Positions 53,142 to 61,457 of a stretch of DNA of 64,000 bases are shown here, in pieces (position 1 is the stretch's first letter; each line of letters opens with the position of its first letter). A model generated the notes under the pieces. It saw only the letters and a list, made by a program, of their open reading frames with translations. It was not told the origin of the DNA and ran no database searches. The position numbers and the translations under genes are program-made. This stretch comes from CAVQJU01 sp963712905 (GTDB lineage: Bacteria; Acidobacteriota; Vicinamibacteria; Vicinamibacterales; CAVVIG01): NCBI GenBank assembly GCA_963712905.1, contig CAVQJU010000013.1, positions 243,657 to 307,656 on the forward strand, read 5' to 3'.

Positions 53142-53591
53142 ATGACCAGACAAGTGGTGCTCTTGGTCGAACCGAATCCGCGCGTGGCCGACATCATCCA
53201 GGACTCCGTCCACGCGCTGGCGCAGGTCTACCATCATCTCGAGTTCGAGTCCGCCCGCCGCCGCCTTGGCACGATGCGTTTTGATTTCGTCGTGAGCAAC
53301 CTGCGCCTCGGCGCGTTCAATGGCCTCCACCTGGCGTACGCCGTCAACGCCGTCGCCGCGACGCGGTGCATCGTCTACACCGAATCGCGGGAGCTGGCGC
53401 TGGCCCAGGACGTGCGGCGCGCGGGCGCGTTCTACGAAGTGGCGGATCGCCTGCCGGTGACGCTGCCCGCCTACCTGGCCGGCGGCCTGCCGTCCGCCGA
53501 TCGCCGCGATCCGGCCGTTCCCGATCGACGCGCCCCGTTTCGCGGCGGGCGGCGGAGCTGGGACCGGCAGTTGTTCAACGCGTTTGCCTGA
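53142..53591 (+). CDS. Receiver-like protein with Asn in place of the phospho-acceptor Asp (pseudo-receiver N)
   Basis: 149 residues from the ATG at 53142. The receiver-like fold is clear, but the acceptor position in FDFVVSNLRLGAFNGLHLAY is Asn53 and the KP Lys is replaced (FYEVADRL). It is a paralogue of the gene at 51526 and shares the L-R-L-G-x-x-N-G-L motif with the receiver-PilZ gene at 49209. The last ~30 residues are Arg/Asp-rich. Asn at this site mimics a permanently unphosphorylated state. Confidence 0.75.
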   Translation: MTRQVVLLVEPNPRVADIIQDSVHALAQVYHHLEFESARRRLGTMRFDFVVSNLRLGAFNGLHLAYAVNAVAATRCIVYTESRELALAQDVRRAGAFYEVADRLPVTLPAYLAGGLPSADRRDPAVPDRRAPFRGGRRSWDRQLFNAFA

Positions 53592-53621
53592 ACGGACGGC
53601 GGCGCCGGAGGACGGTCAGCG

Positions 53622-55013
53622 CTACACGGCGCACGCGACGTTGGGTTCGATCCAGCCTCCCGCGCCCGCCACCAGCTTCTCGGCTTCGATGGGCCCCCGG
53701 CTTCCGGCGTCGTACTCGTAAAGCGGCAGATCGGTGCTCAGCACGCCGTCGACGATACGCCAGGCGGCTTCGACGCCGGCCTCGCTGCCAAACAGCGTGC
53801 GGTCGCCGCGAAGCGCGTCGCCGAAGAGGCGCTCGTACGGCGTCATCTCGTCGCCCGCGTGGTGGTGTTCCACGAGGCGCACGTCCTCGCCCACCATCGC
53901 CTGGCCGGGCACTTTCGTTCGCGCGGTCAGCGAGATGCAGACGTCGGGACTCAGGCGGAAGTTGAACTCGTTCGGGCGGGCCGAGACGTCGGCGTCGAAC
54001 ACCTGCACCATCGGTTTCTTCAGCCGGACGTGAACTTCACCGGCCGTCACAGCGAGACTCTTCCCGCTGCGAATGGAGAACGGCACGCCGGCCCATCGCT
54101 CGTTCTCGATCTCGACCCGCGCCGCGATGTAGGTTTCCACGCGCGACCCTGGCGCGACGTCCGCTTCGGAACGGTACCCGCGGTACTGCCCGCGCACGAC
54201 GTCATCCGGCCCGAGCGGACGGACCTTGTTCAGCAGCGCGACCTTCGCCGCCTCGATTGCGGCGCCGTCGCTGCCGGCCGGCGCGTCCATGGTGAGCAGC
54301 GTCAGCACCTGCAGCAGATGATTCTGGAACACGTCGCGGGTCGCGCCGACTTCCTCGTAGAAGCGTCCGCGCCCGCGAATGCCGAACGCTTCCGACAGGA
54401 CGATCTGGCAGCTGTCGACATACGTGCGGTTCCATAACGGCTCGAGGAACGTGTTGGCGAAACGGAAGTAGAGCAGGTTCTGCACCGGCTCCTTCCCGAG
54501 GAAATGGTCGATGCGATAGACGGACGTTTCCGGAAACGATTCGTGGATCGTCGCGTTCAGCGCCCTGGCTGACGCGAGATCGCGGCCGAACGGCTTCTCG
54601 ACAATCGTCCGGCCGTTGGCCGCGCAGCCCGATCGCGCGAGGCCGCTCACGACCGTCGCGAACAGGCTGATCGGGATGGCGAGGTAGAAGACCGGCCGTT
54701 CAGCCCGGCCGAGCGCCGCGCGAAGCCGATCGAACGTCTGGGCCTCGTGATATTCACCCGCGACGTACTGCAGGCGCGCGGCCAGCCGGTCGACCACGGC
54801 GGCGTCGCCGCCCCCGTGGTCGGCGATGCTCTGGCGCATCCGCGCGCGCAGGCTTTCGAGCGTCCAGCCTTCCCGCGCGACGCAGATGATCGGGACATCG
54901 AGGCGGCCGCGTCGCTCCATCGCCTGCAGGGCGGGGAAGATCTGCTGATACGCCAGGTCGCCGGTGGCGCCGAAGATGACGAGGGCGTCGCCCCGGGATT
55001 CAGGGTTTGCCAC
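53622..55013 (-). CDS. zwf: Glucose-6-phosphate 1-dehydrogenase
   Basis: 463 residues from the GTG at 55013, whose TAGTG overlap with the gnd stop fixes the start. The coenzyme motif IFGATGDLAYQQIFPAL is near the N-terminus and the catalytic-site motif YRIDHFLGKEPVQNLL is in the middle; C-terminal DADVSARPNEFNFRLSP is typical. Catalyses the first, NADP-linked step of the pentose phosphate pathway. It is translated after gnd in one operon. Confidence 0.95.
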   Translation of the reverse strand: MANPESRGDALVIFGATGDLAYQQIFPALQAMERRGRLDVPIICVAREGWTLESLRARMRQSIADHGGGDAAVVDRLAARLQYVAGEYHEAQTFDRLRAALGRAERPVFYLAIPISLFATVVSGLARSGCAANGRTIVEKPFGRDLASARALNATIHESFPETSVYRIDHFLGKEPVQNLLYFRFANTFLEPLWNRTYVDSCQIVLSEAFGIRGRGRFYEEVGATRDVFQNHLLQVLTLLTMDAPAGSDGAAIEAAKVALLNKVRPLGPDDVVRGQYRGYRSEADVAPGSRVETYIAARVEIENERWAGVPFSIRSGKSLAVTAGEVHVRLKKPMVQVFDADVSARPNEFNFRLSPDVCISLTARTKVPGQAMVGEDVRLVEHHHAGDEMTPYERLFGDALRGDRTLFGSEAGVEAAWRIVDGVLSTDLPLYEYDAGSRGPIEAEKLVAGAGGWIEPNVACAV

Positions 55014-56032
55014 TACCGTTCCCCTGGAGACTCGTGATGGCCGCCGAACTGCAGGCGCAGCGCCGACAGCAGGCGATTCGAGAAGTCGTCTTCCCCCCGC
55101 GAGCTGAACCGCTGGAACAGCGCCGCCGTGAGCACAGGCGCGGGCGCCGAGCTCTCGATGGCGGCCAGCGCGGTCCAGCGTCCTTCGCCGGAATCGGAAA
55201 CGCGTCCGGAAAACGGCTGGAGGTCGGGGTGTTCGGCCAGCGCTCGCGCGGTCAGATCCAGCAGCCACGATCCGATGACGCTTCCGCGGCGCCACAGTTC
55301 CGCAATCTCCGGCAGGGCGAATGTGTACTGAAAGCGATCGGGATCGCGCATCGGCGACGTTTCGGCGTCGCCGGCCCGCGCCTGCGCGCCGGCGTTCGCA
55401 TGCGCGAGGATGTTGAAGCCCTCCGCGTACGCTTCCATGAGCGCGTACTCGATTCCGTTGTGCACCATCTTCACGAAATGGCCGGCGCCGGCGGGCCCGC
55501 AGTGCAGGTAGCCCTGATCGGCCGTGCCGGCGCCTTCCCGGCGCCCCGCCGTGGCCGGCGCAGCGTCGACTCCCGGAGCGAGCGTCCTGAAAACGGAATC
55601 GAGCCGGCCGACGGCCTCGGGCGCGCCGCCGATCATGAGGCAGTATCCGCGGTCGCCGCCCCAGACTCCGCCGCTCACGCCGGCGTCCACGTAGTCGATC
55701 TGGCGCGCCTTCAGGACACGCGCGCGATGGATGTCGTCGACGTAATGCGAGTTCCCGCCGTCGATCACGATGTCGCCGGGCTGCAGCAGATTCGAGAGAG
55801 CCGCCAGCGTGCCCTCGACAGCTGCGGCAGGCAGCATCAGCCAGATCGCGCGGGGCGCCTGGAGCGCGTCGACGAAATCGCGAAGCGACCGCGCTCCTGC
55901 CGCGCCCTCGGCCGCGAGCGCGGTCACATTGTCTTCCTTCGCATCGAACACCACGCAGGTGTGTCCGCCGCGCATGAGGCGCCGCACCATCGCGCCGCCC
56001 ATCCGTCCGAGACCGATCATCCCGAGTTGCAT
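55013..56032 (-). CDS. gnd: 6-Phosphogluconate dehydrogenase (decarboxylating)
   Basis: 339 residues. N-terminal NAD(P)-binding motif GMIGLGRMGGAMVRRLMRGG; substrate-site motifs GDIVIDGGNSHYVDDI, DAGVSGGVWGGDRGYCLMIG and catalytic HFVKMVHNGIEYALMEAYAE are in order. Length is close to the short GntZ-type enzymes (~300), not the ~470-residue Gnd. Converts 6-phosphogluconate to ribulose 5-phosphate and CO2. Lies upstream of zwf with a one-base stop/start overlap. Confidence 0.93.
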   Translation of the reverse strand: MQLGMIGLGRMGGAMVRRLMRGGHTCVVFDAKEDNVTALAAEGAAGARSLRDFVDALQAPRAIWLMLPAAAVEGTLAALSNLLQPGDIVIDGGNSHYVDDIHRARVLKARQIDYVDAGVSGGVWGGDRGYCLMIGGAPEAVGRLDSVFRTLAPGVDAAPATAGRREGAGTADQGYLHCGPAGAGHFVKMVHNGIEYALMEAYAEGFNILAHANAGAQARAGDAETSPMRDPDRFQYTFALPEIAELWRRGSVIGSWLLDLTARALAEHPDLQPFSGRVSDSGEGRWTALAAIESSAPAPVLTAALFQRFSSRGEDDFSNRLLSALRLQFGGHHESPGER

Positions 56033-56113
56033 GGAGACAAGCCTATCAACAAAGCGCGGACGGCCGACCCGAGCCGTCAGGAAAACGTCAAGCCGTGCTA
56101 CAACGTTCCCTGT

Positions 56114-57934
56114 ATGGCGGGGATAGCTCGGCGGTGGGGACTGATCGCCGCCGGACTCTGCATCGTCGCGGGCCGCGCCATCGCTCAGGATCCGCCGCCG
56201 GCGCCGTCGCCGCAGCCCTCGGGTTCGCCGGGCGCGATCGCCGGAGTCGTGCTGAAGGCGCCTGGCGGCGACCCGGCCGCGGGATCAAGCGTGAGGGTGC
56301 TCGACGAACCGTTCGCCGGCGCGCCGCCCGGCGCGCAGACGCAGACGGTTACTGCCGGACCGGATGGATCGTTCGCGATCGGCGGCCTCCGGCCGGGCAA
56401 TTACTGGATCGTCGCGAACCTGCCCGGCTACATGCCGACCGAGTACGGCCAGCGCAGCGCGACCGGCCAGGGCACGTCGATCGCCGTGGCCGCCGGCCAG
56501 CGAGTGACGGGCGTTCGCCTTGCGCTGACGCCGACGGGCACGATCTCAGGCCGTGTGTTCGACGAGGACGGCGAGCCCGCCGGCGGCGTCCAGGTGCTCG
56601 CGCTCCGGGTCGTGTATCGCGACGGCCGGCCCGAGCTGACGATCGCCCAGACCGCCATGACCAACGATCGCGGCGAGTACAGACTCTTCTGGCTGCCGCC
56701 CGCGTCTTATCGTGTCGCGGCGAAGCCGTGGTATCACGCCAGCAACCAGCCGGCAGTGAACATCGGGCCGCCAAGGCGTTTCGGCACGGCTGAACAAGGC
56801 GTGTCGCCGGTCGTCGATCGGCGGACGCTCGAAAACGGCGCGGTGGTCGAGAACACGTACGTGCCGATGTATGCGCCGGGAACGGCCGATCCGCAAGTCG
56901 CCACGGCCATCGACCTCGCGTCCGGCGAGACCGCGAACGCGGATATTCAACTCGCCGGCAACCGGGTGCCGGCGCTTCATGTTCGCGGCTTCGTGACGAA
57001 CACGACGGCGGGGCCGCTGACGATTGTCGTTCCGCGGGTCATTGCCGTTCCGCGCGTGCCCATGCCGATGGTGGCGATTCCCACGGCGCCGGTCGGGGCC
57101 GACGGGTCGTTCGACATCGCCGGTGTCGCGCCGGGCCCGTACACCCTTTACGCGACCGGAGAACCAGGCGAGGGCGTGACGGCGATTGATGTTGCCGATG
57201 CCGACGTGGACAACGTCGTCGTTGCCCTGACCAACGGCCTCACCATCCAGGGCCGCATCACGGTCGAGCGGGCCGCCACCAACGCTGCCGTCGATTTCAC
57301 GCGACTGCGCGTGCTGCTCGAGCGGGATCCTGACGTTGTCGGCACGCCGAGCGGTGGACTGGCGTTCAATCCGCCGGCGGAGGCCGACGGCACCTTCACA
57401 CTGGGCGGCGTGAAGCCGGGCGATTACCGGGTCAGCGCCCCGCCGATCCTCACGCGGTTCGGGGAACCGACCGGCGGGTTGAACGGACCGGCAGTCCCCG
57501 AGGGGCTCCGCAACTCCTACGTCAAATCCATCCGCTGGGGCCGCGCGGACATTCTCGCGGACGGACTGCACACGTCGACCGGCGCGCAGGGGCCGCTCGA
57601 GGTCGTCATCAGCCTGGGCGGCGCTCAAATCGAGGGCATCGTGCGCGACAACGCCCGCGCGCCCGCGGTGAACGTCGTTGTCGCCATCGTGCCCGACGGC
57701 GACAATCGTCAGCGGCTCGATTTGTACAAGACGGCCTCCACGGATCGCGCGGGCCGCTTCGAGTTTCACGGGATGCCTCCGGGCGACTACACCGTGTATG
57801 CGTGGTACGACCTGGAACGCGGCGCGTGGCAGAACGCCGTGTTCCTCCGCGCGTTCGAGGGCCGCGGGCGCTTCGTTCGCCTGCGCGAGGGCCTCAACGA
57901 TCCGCTCGAGGTTAGCGTCATTTCCGGCAGGTGA
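56114..57934 (+). CDS. Secreted carboxypeptidase-regulatory-like domain protein, first of tandem pair
   Basis: 606 residues from the ATG at 56114, with a signal peptide ending RAIAQ. Two or more CarboxypepD_reg-like beta-sandwich modules are evident: SGSPGAIAGVVLKAPGGDP, PDGSFAIGGLRPGNYWIVAN, then GTISGRVFDEDGEPAGGVQV, DRGEYRLFWLPPASYRVAAK, and a third near 530-590 (DRAGRFEFHGMPPGDYTVYA). Such modules build surface or outer-membrane-associated proteins. It is followed two bases later by a paralogue sharing DRGEYRLFWLPP and the tail LEVSVI/IELIAL type, so they probably act together. Confidence 0.78.
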   Translation: MAGIARRWGLIAAGLCIVAGRAIAQDPPPAPSPQPSGSPGAIAGVVLKAPGGDPAAGSSVRVLDEPFAGAPPGAQTQTVTAGPDGSFAIGGLRPGNYWIVANLPGYMPTEYGQRSATGQGTSIAVAAGQRVTGVRLALTPTGTISGRVFDEDGEPAGGVQVLALRVVYRDGRPELTIAQTAMTNDRGEYRLFWLPPASYRVAAKPWYHASNQPAVNIGPPRRFGTAEQGVSPVVDRRTLENGAVVENTYVPMYAPGTADPQVATAIDLASGETANADIQLAGNRVPALHVRGFVTNTTAGPLTIVVPRVIAVPRVPMPMVAIPTAPVGADGSFDIAGVAPGPYTLYATGEPGEGVTAIDVADADVDNVVVALTNGLTIQGRITVERAATNAAVDFTRLRVLLERDPDVVGTPSGGLAFNPPAEADGTFTLGGVKPGDYRVSAPPILTRFGEPTGGLNGPAVPEGLRNSYVKSIRWGRADILADGLHTSTGAQGPLEVVISLGGAQIEGIVRDNARAPAVNVVVAIVPDGDNRQRLDLYKTASTDRAGRFEFHGMPPGDYTVYAWYDLERGAWQNAVFLRAFEGRGRFVRLREGLNDPLEVSVISGR

Positions 57935-57936
57935 GC

Positions 57937-59742
57937 ATGAAGACCATCTTCGCGCTCGTCGCCGTGCTGTCTGCTGAGATCGCTTTCGCGCAACCGGCGC
58001 GGCCGGCGTCCGCCACGCTGCAGGGAATCGTCTTCAAATGGGGTACGAGCGAGCCGGTCGCGAAGGCGAAAGTCGAGCTCCGGCGCGTTGATGCGGGCGC
58101 GCCCGCGCCGCGCGTCGCGACGACGGCAGGGGACGGGGTGTTCCGGTTCGAGAACGTTCCGCCGGGCCAATACTTCGTGGTGGCGGCGCGCTCCGGTTTC
58201 GTGAACGGCGAGTACGGCAAACGCTGGCCGAACGGCGTCGGGCTGCCGTTGACCGTCGCCGCCGGACAGGGTGTTGGCAACATCCAGATCGCGATGGCGG
58301 CAACGGCCGCGGTCTCCGGGCGCATTCGCGATCGATTCGGTCAACCTGTTGGCAACGTCGAAGTGCAGGCGTTGAAGGCGACGTATCAGGACGGGCGCCG
58401 GGTACTGACGAGAGTCTCGTCGGTTCAGTCCGACGACCGCGGCGAGTACCGCCTGTTCTGGCTGCCGCCGGGCCGCTACTACCTGCGGGCCCGGCATCCG
58501 GACATCGGTGGCGGCTTGATGCGCTTCGGCGGGTTCCGCCTGGGCCCGGGGGTGGGACCGAACGGCCCAGTTGGGTTCGATGAATTCCGAAGCGGCGGGG
58601 ACCTCTCGGCCGCGGCTCCGATCGATCGCGAGCGGCAGAGGGCGGAGCGCGACCGATATCTTCCGGTCTATTTTCCCGGGGGAATCGACGAGCAGTCGGC
58701 TTCCCCGATCGATCTGGCGGCCGGCACGGACTTGCCGTCGACCGATTTCACGATCGATCCGGTGCCGGTCCAGCGCGTGCGCGGCCGCGTGGTCTACGAA
58801 GCCAACGGCGAGGCCGCGATGTCCGCGAAGATCCAGTGGCTCTCTTCCTCGGGCGCCTCGTCCGGTGACCAGCGGGAAGGGCTGTTTCCTATCGGCGGCG
58901 ATGCCGGCGCGTCGCCCGAATGTTGCGACGGCGCCTTCGAACTGGGTCTCGCGCCGGGTTCCTATACGTTGATAGGCGCGGTCAGCAACCTCAGCGGGCG
59001 TGTCGGCGTCCAGGTCGGATACGGCGACGTCGATGGCGTGGTGCTCCCGATCAGTCAGGGTTTCAACCTGACCGGCCGGATGACGTTCGAAGGGCAAACA
59101 CCCGGCGCCGCAGACCTGGCAGCGTTGCGCATCAGCCTTGCGATGGACCCGCTGGTTCCCGGCCTGGCCCCGACGTCTTACAGCGTGGTGCTTCCGAGCG
59201 GCGCGCTCACGCTGTCCGCAGGGCGCGGAGATTTTCGCGTCAGCATTGCACCGCTGTTGAACATCCAGGGCGCATATCGATCACCGGTTCGCGCGGCCGT
59301 TCCCTCGAGCCTCCAGCACGCCTACGTGAAGTCGATACGGCTCGGCAACGCCGACGTGCTGAACGGCGGCCTGCATCTCGACCGCCAGCCTGACGCGCCG
59401 CTCGAGATCGTGATCGGAACAACGCCCGGCGCCCTCGAAGGCGTTGTCGTCAACGACAGCCGCGAGCCGGTACCGAACGTGACGGTCGCGCTGGTCCCGG
59501 ACGCCGCGAGGCGCGCGCGCTTCGATTTGTACAGGAGCGCCACGTCGGACGCCGCCGGCCGCTTTCGCATCCCTGACGTGCCGCCAGGAGATTATACGGC
59601 GCTGGCGTTCGACGGTGTCGAGAGCGGGGAGTGGCAGAGCGCGGAGTTCGTCGCGCCATACGAGGGCCGGGGCAAGCCGGTTCGCGTCGTCGACGGCGCG
59701 TCGGCAGGCATCGAGCTGATCGCGCTGCCGCCAGCGCGCTAG
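57937..59742 (+). CDS. Secreted carboxypeptidase-regulatory-like domain protein, second of tandem pair
   Basis: 601 residues from the ATG at 57937; a GTG at 57931 is also possible. Signal peptide ends AFAQP. Modules repeat ASATLQGIVFKWGTSEPVAK, DGVFRFENVPPGQYFVVAAR, AVSGRIRDRFGQPVGNVEVQ, DRGEYRLFWLPPGRYYLRAR and the C-terminal AAGRFRIPDVPPGDYTALAF. Close paralogue of the preceding gene, presumably arisen by tandem duplication. Exact role unknown. Confidence 0.78.
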   Translation: MKTIFALVAVLSAEIAFAQPARPASATLQGIVFKWGTSEPVAKAKVELRRVDAGAPAPRVATTAGDGVFRFENVPPGQYFVVAARSGFVNGEYGKRWPNGVGLPLTVAAGQGVGNIQIAMAATAAVSGRIRDRFGQPVGNVEVQALKATYQDGRRVLTRVSSVQSDDRGEYRLFWLPPGRYYLRARHPDIGGGLMRFGGFRLGPGVGPNGPVGFDEFRSGGDLSAAAPIDRERQRAERDRYLPVYFPGGIDEQSASPIDLAAGTDLPSTDFTIDPVPVQRVRGRVVYEANGEAAMSAKIQWLSSSGASSGDQREGLFPIGGDAGASPECCDGAFELGLAPGSYTLIGAVSNLSGRVGVQVGYGDVDGVVLPISQGFNLTGRMTFEGQTPGAADLAALRISLAMDPLVPGLAPTSYSVVLPSGALTLSAGRGDFRVSIAPLLNIQGAYRSPVRAAVPSSLQHAYVKSIRLGNADVLNGGLHLDRQPDAPLEIVIGTTPGALEGVVVNDSREPVPNVTVALVPDAARRARFDLYRSATSDAAGRFRIPDVPPGDYTALAFDGVESGEWQSAEFVAPYEGRGKPVRVVDGASAGIELIALPPAR

Positions 59743-59759
59743 GGCGCGTTCGTCAGACG

Positions 59760-59813
59760 TAGCGTCCGCCTTCAGGCGGACGTTCGCCGGCCGGCTGAAG
59801 CCGGCCGCTACGG
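59760..59813. repeat. Double-hairpin intergenic repeat, copy 2 (REP-like)
   Basis: Nearly identical to 4041-4093, differing only in the short spacer (CGTTCGCCGG against CGTTTCCGG). As at copy 1, its right end (CGCTA) supplies the TAG of the minus-strand gene, here the quinoprotein ending at 59808. It lies 17 bases past the stop of the plus-strand gene (59742), again between convergent genes. Confidence 0.85.
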
Positions 59814-61457
59814 CTTCAGCGCGTAGCCGTAGAGCGAGTTGCCCGCCGCGATGGCGACGTACTGGCGGTTGCCGATCGCGTAAGACATCGGCGCGGCTTG
59901 CACGATGCCGCCGACCGGGGCTTTCCAGAGCATCGCGCCCGTCCGGGCGTCGAGCGCGTAGAAGAAGCCTTCGCGCCCGCCCGAGAACAGCAGATCGCTC
60001 GCGGTCGTCAGGACGCCGGCATCGGTGATGTCGGTCATCGAGAACTCCCACCGCTTCTCACCCGTTTTCGGATCGAGCGCGACGATGGCGCCCGTGCCTT
60101 CTTCGGGAAGTCGCCGGTTGATCGGCACGCCGTTGATGCCGATGTCCGCCGCCGTCGGGAACGCGCCGAGAAACGCCCGGCCTTCGACGTATTCGGCCGG
60201 CCGTCTCGCGAACGTGGCGGAGGTGTTGATCCACGCGGGCACGTAGAACAGGCCCGTGCGCGGGCTGTACGACGGCGAGTACCAGTTGGTGGCGCCGCCG
60301 AGGTGCGGGAACACGACCGTGCCTTCGAGCGTCGGCTTCACGACGTTCATCGGACGCCCGCGCGGGTCGAGCGACTCGGTCCAGGTGACCTTGGCGAACG
60401 GTTTACCCGACAGGAACTCGCCGGTCGCGCGGTCGAGCACGTACCAGAACCCGTTGCGGTTCGCCCACAACATGACCTTCCGCGGCCGTCCCTTCCACTC
60501 GATGTCGGCGAGCACGGGCACCTGCGTCGAGTCGTAGTCGAACTCGTCGTGCGGCGTGAACTGGAAATGCCACTTCAGTTTTCCGGTGTCCGGGTCGAGC
60601 GCGACGACCGAATCGCTGTAGAGGTTGTCGCCGCCGCGCTTGTCGCCGTTGAAGTCGGGTCCCGGGTTGCCCGTCCCCCAGTAGATCAGGTTCAGTTCCG
60701 GATCGTAAGACCCCGTCACCCACACGGCAGCGCCGCCGTGTTGCCATGAATCGGAGGCCCAGCTCTCGTGCCCGGCCTCGCCAGGCCCGGGGACGGTGTA
60801 GAAGCGCCACAACTCCTTGCCGTTGGCCGGATCGAAGGCCGCGATGAAGCCGCGGACCCCGAAGTCGCCGCCCGCGGGACCGATGATCAGCTTGTCCTTG
60901 ACGATCTGCGGCGCCACGGTAAAGGCGTAGCCGGCTTCGGGCCGCGCGCCGGCGACGGCGACATTCCAGAGCGGGCGTCCGCTTTTCGCATCGACCGCGA
61001 GCAGATGGCCGTCGATCGTGCCCATGAACAGCCGATCGCCGAGGATCGCGACGCCGCGGTTGACGCGTCCGCAGCAGGGCCGCGCCTGCTGCGACGGCTT
61101 GTAGCTGTACGTCCAGAAGATGCGGCCCGTGGTGCCGTCGATGGCGACGATGTCGTTGGGCGGCTGGACGGTGTAGAGCACGCCGTCCACGGCGAGCGGC
61201 GTCGCTTCAAATTTCTCCAGCGACTGGGCCTGGAACACCCACTGCAGTTCCAGGTTCTTCACGTTGGCCGGCGTGACTTGCGTCAGCGGGGAATGGCGCC
61301 GGCTGAAGACGTCGCCCGAGTAGGTGAGCCAGTTGTCGGGCTCCGCGGCGGCGCGCACGATGCGGTCGAAGGAGATCTGCGCGTGGAGCGCCGCGCCCGC
61401 CGCGCAGACGCCAAGGAGCGCGACCGTGCACGAAACGGTGAGCAGGCGTCGAGTCAT
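59808..61457 (-). CDS. PQQ-dependent alcohol dehydrogenase-like quinoprotein
   Basis: 549 residues from the ATG at 61457 (ATGA overlap with the cytochrome stop); signal peptide ends LHAQI. Eight-bladed propeller W motifs are frequent (VAIDGTTGRIFWTYSY, AVDAKSGRPLWNVAVA, ALDPKTGEKRWEFSM, ALDARTGAMLWKAPVGG). The vicinal disulphide-type Cys-Cys pair typical of the enzyme family appears in ARPCCGRVNRGVAI. It probably oxidises an alcohol or similar substrate in the periplasm, passing electrons to the cytochrome c encoded directly upstream. Substrate not predictable. Confidence 0.83.
   Translation of the reverse strand: MTRRLLTVSCTVALLGVCAAGAALHAQISFDRIVRAAAEPDNWLTYSGDVFSRRHSPLTQVTPANVKNLELQWVFQAQSLEKFEATPLAVDGVLYTVQPPNDIVAIDGTTGRIFWTYSYKPSQQARPCCGRVNRGVAILGDRLFMGTIDGHLLAVDAKSGRPLWNVAVAGARPEAGYAFTVAPQIVKDKLIIGPAGGDFGVRGFIAAFDPANGKELWRFYTVPGPGEAGHESWASDSWQHGGAAVWVTGSYDPELNLIYWGTGNPGPDFNGDKRGGDNLYSDSVVALDPDTGKLKWHFQFTPHDEFDYDSTQVPVLADIEWKGRPRKVMLWANRNGFWYVLDRATGEFLSGKPFAKVTWTESLDPRGRPMNVVKPTLEGTVVFPHLGGATNWYSPSYSPRTGLFYVPAWINTSATFARRPAEYVEGRAFLGAFPTAADIGINGVPINRRLPEEGTGAIVALDPKTGEKRWEFSMTDITDAGVLTTASDLLFSGGREGFFYALDARTGAMLWKAPVGGIVQAAPMSYAIGNRQYVAIAAGNSLYGYALKP

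Noticed and set aside
55007..57934. 975-codon frame starting opposite gnd
   Set aside because: The N-terminal third is antisense to gnd; the secreted protein begins at 56114 with a signal peptide.
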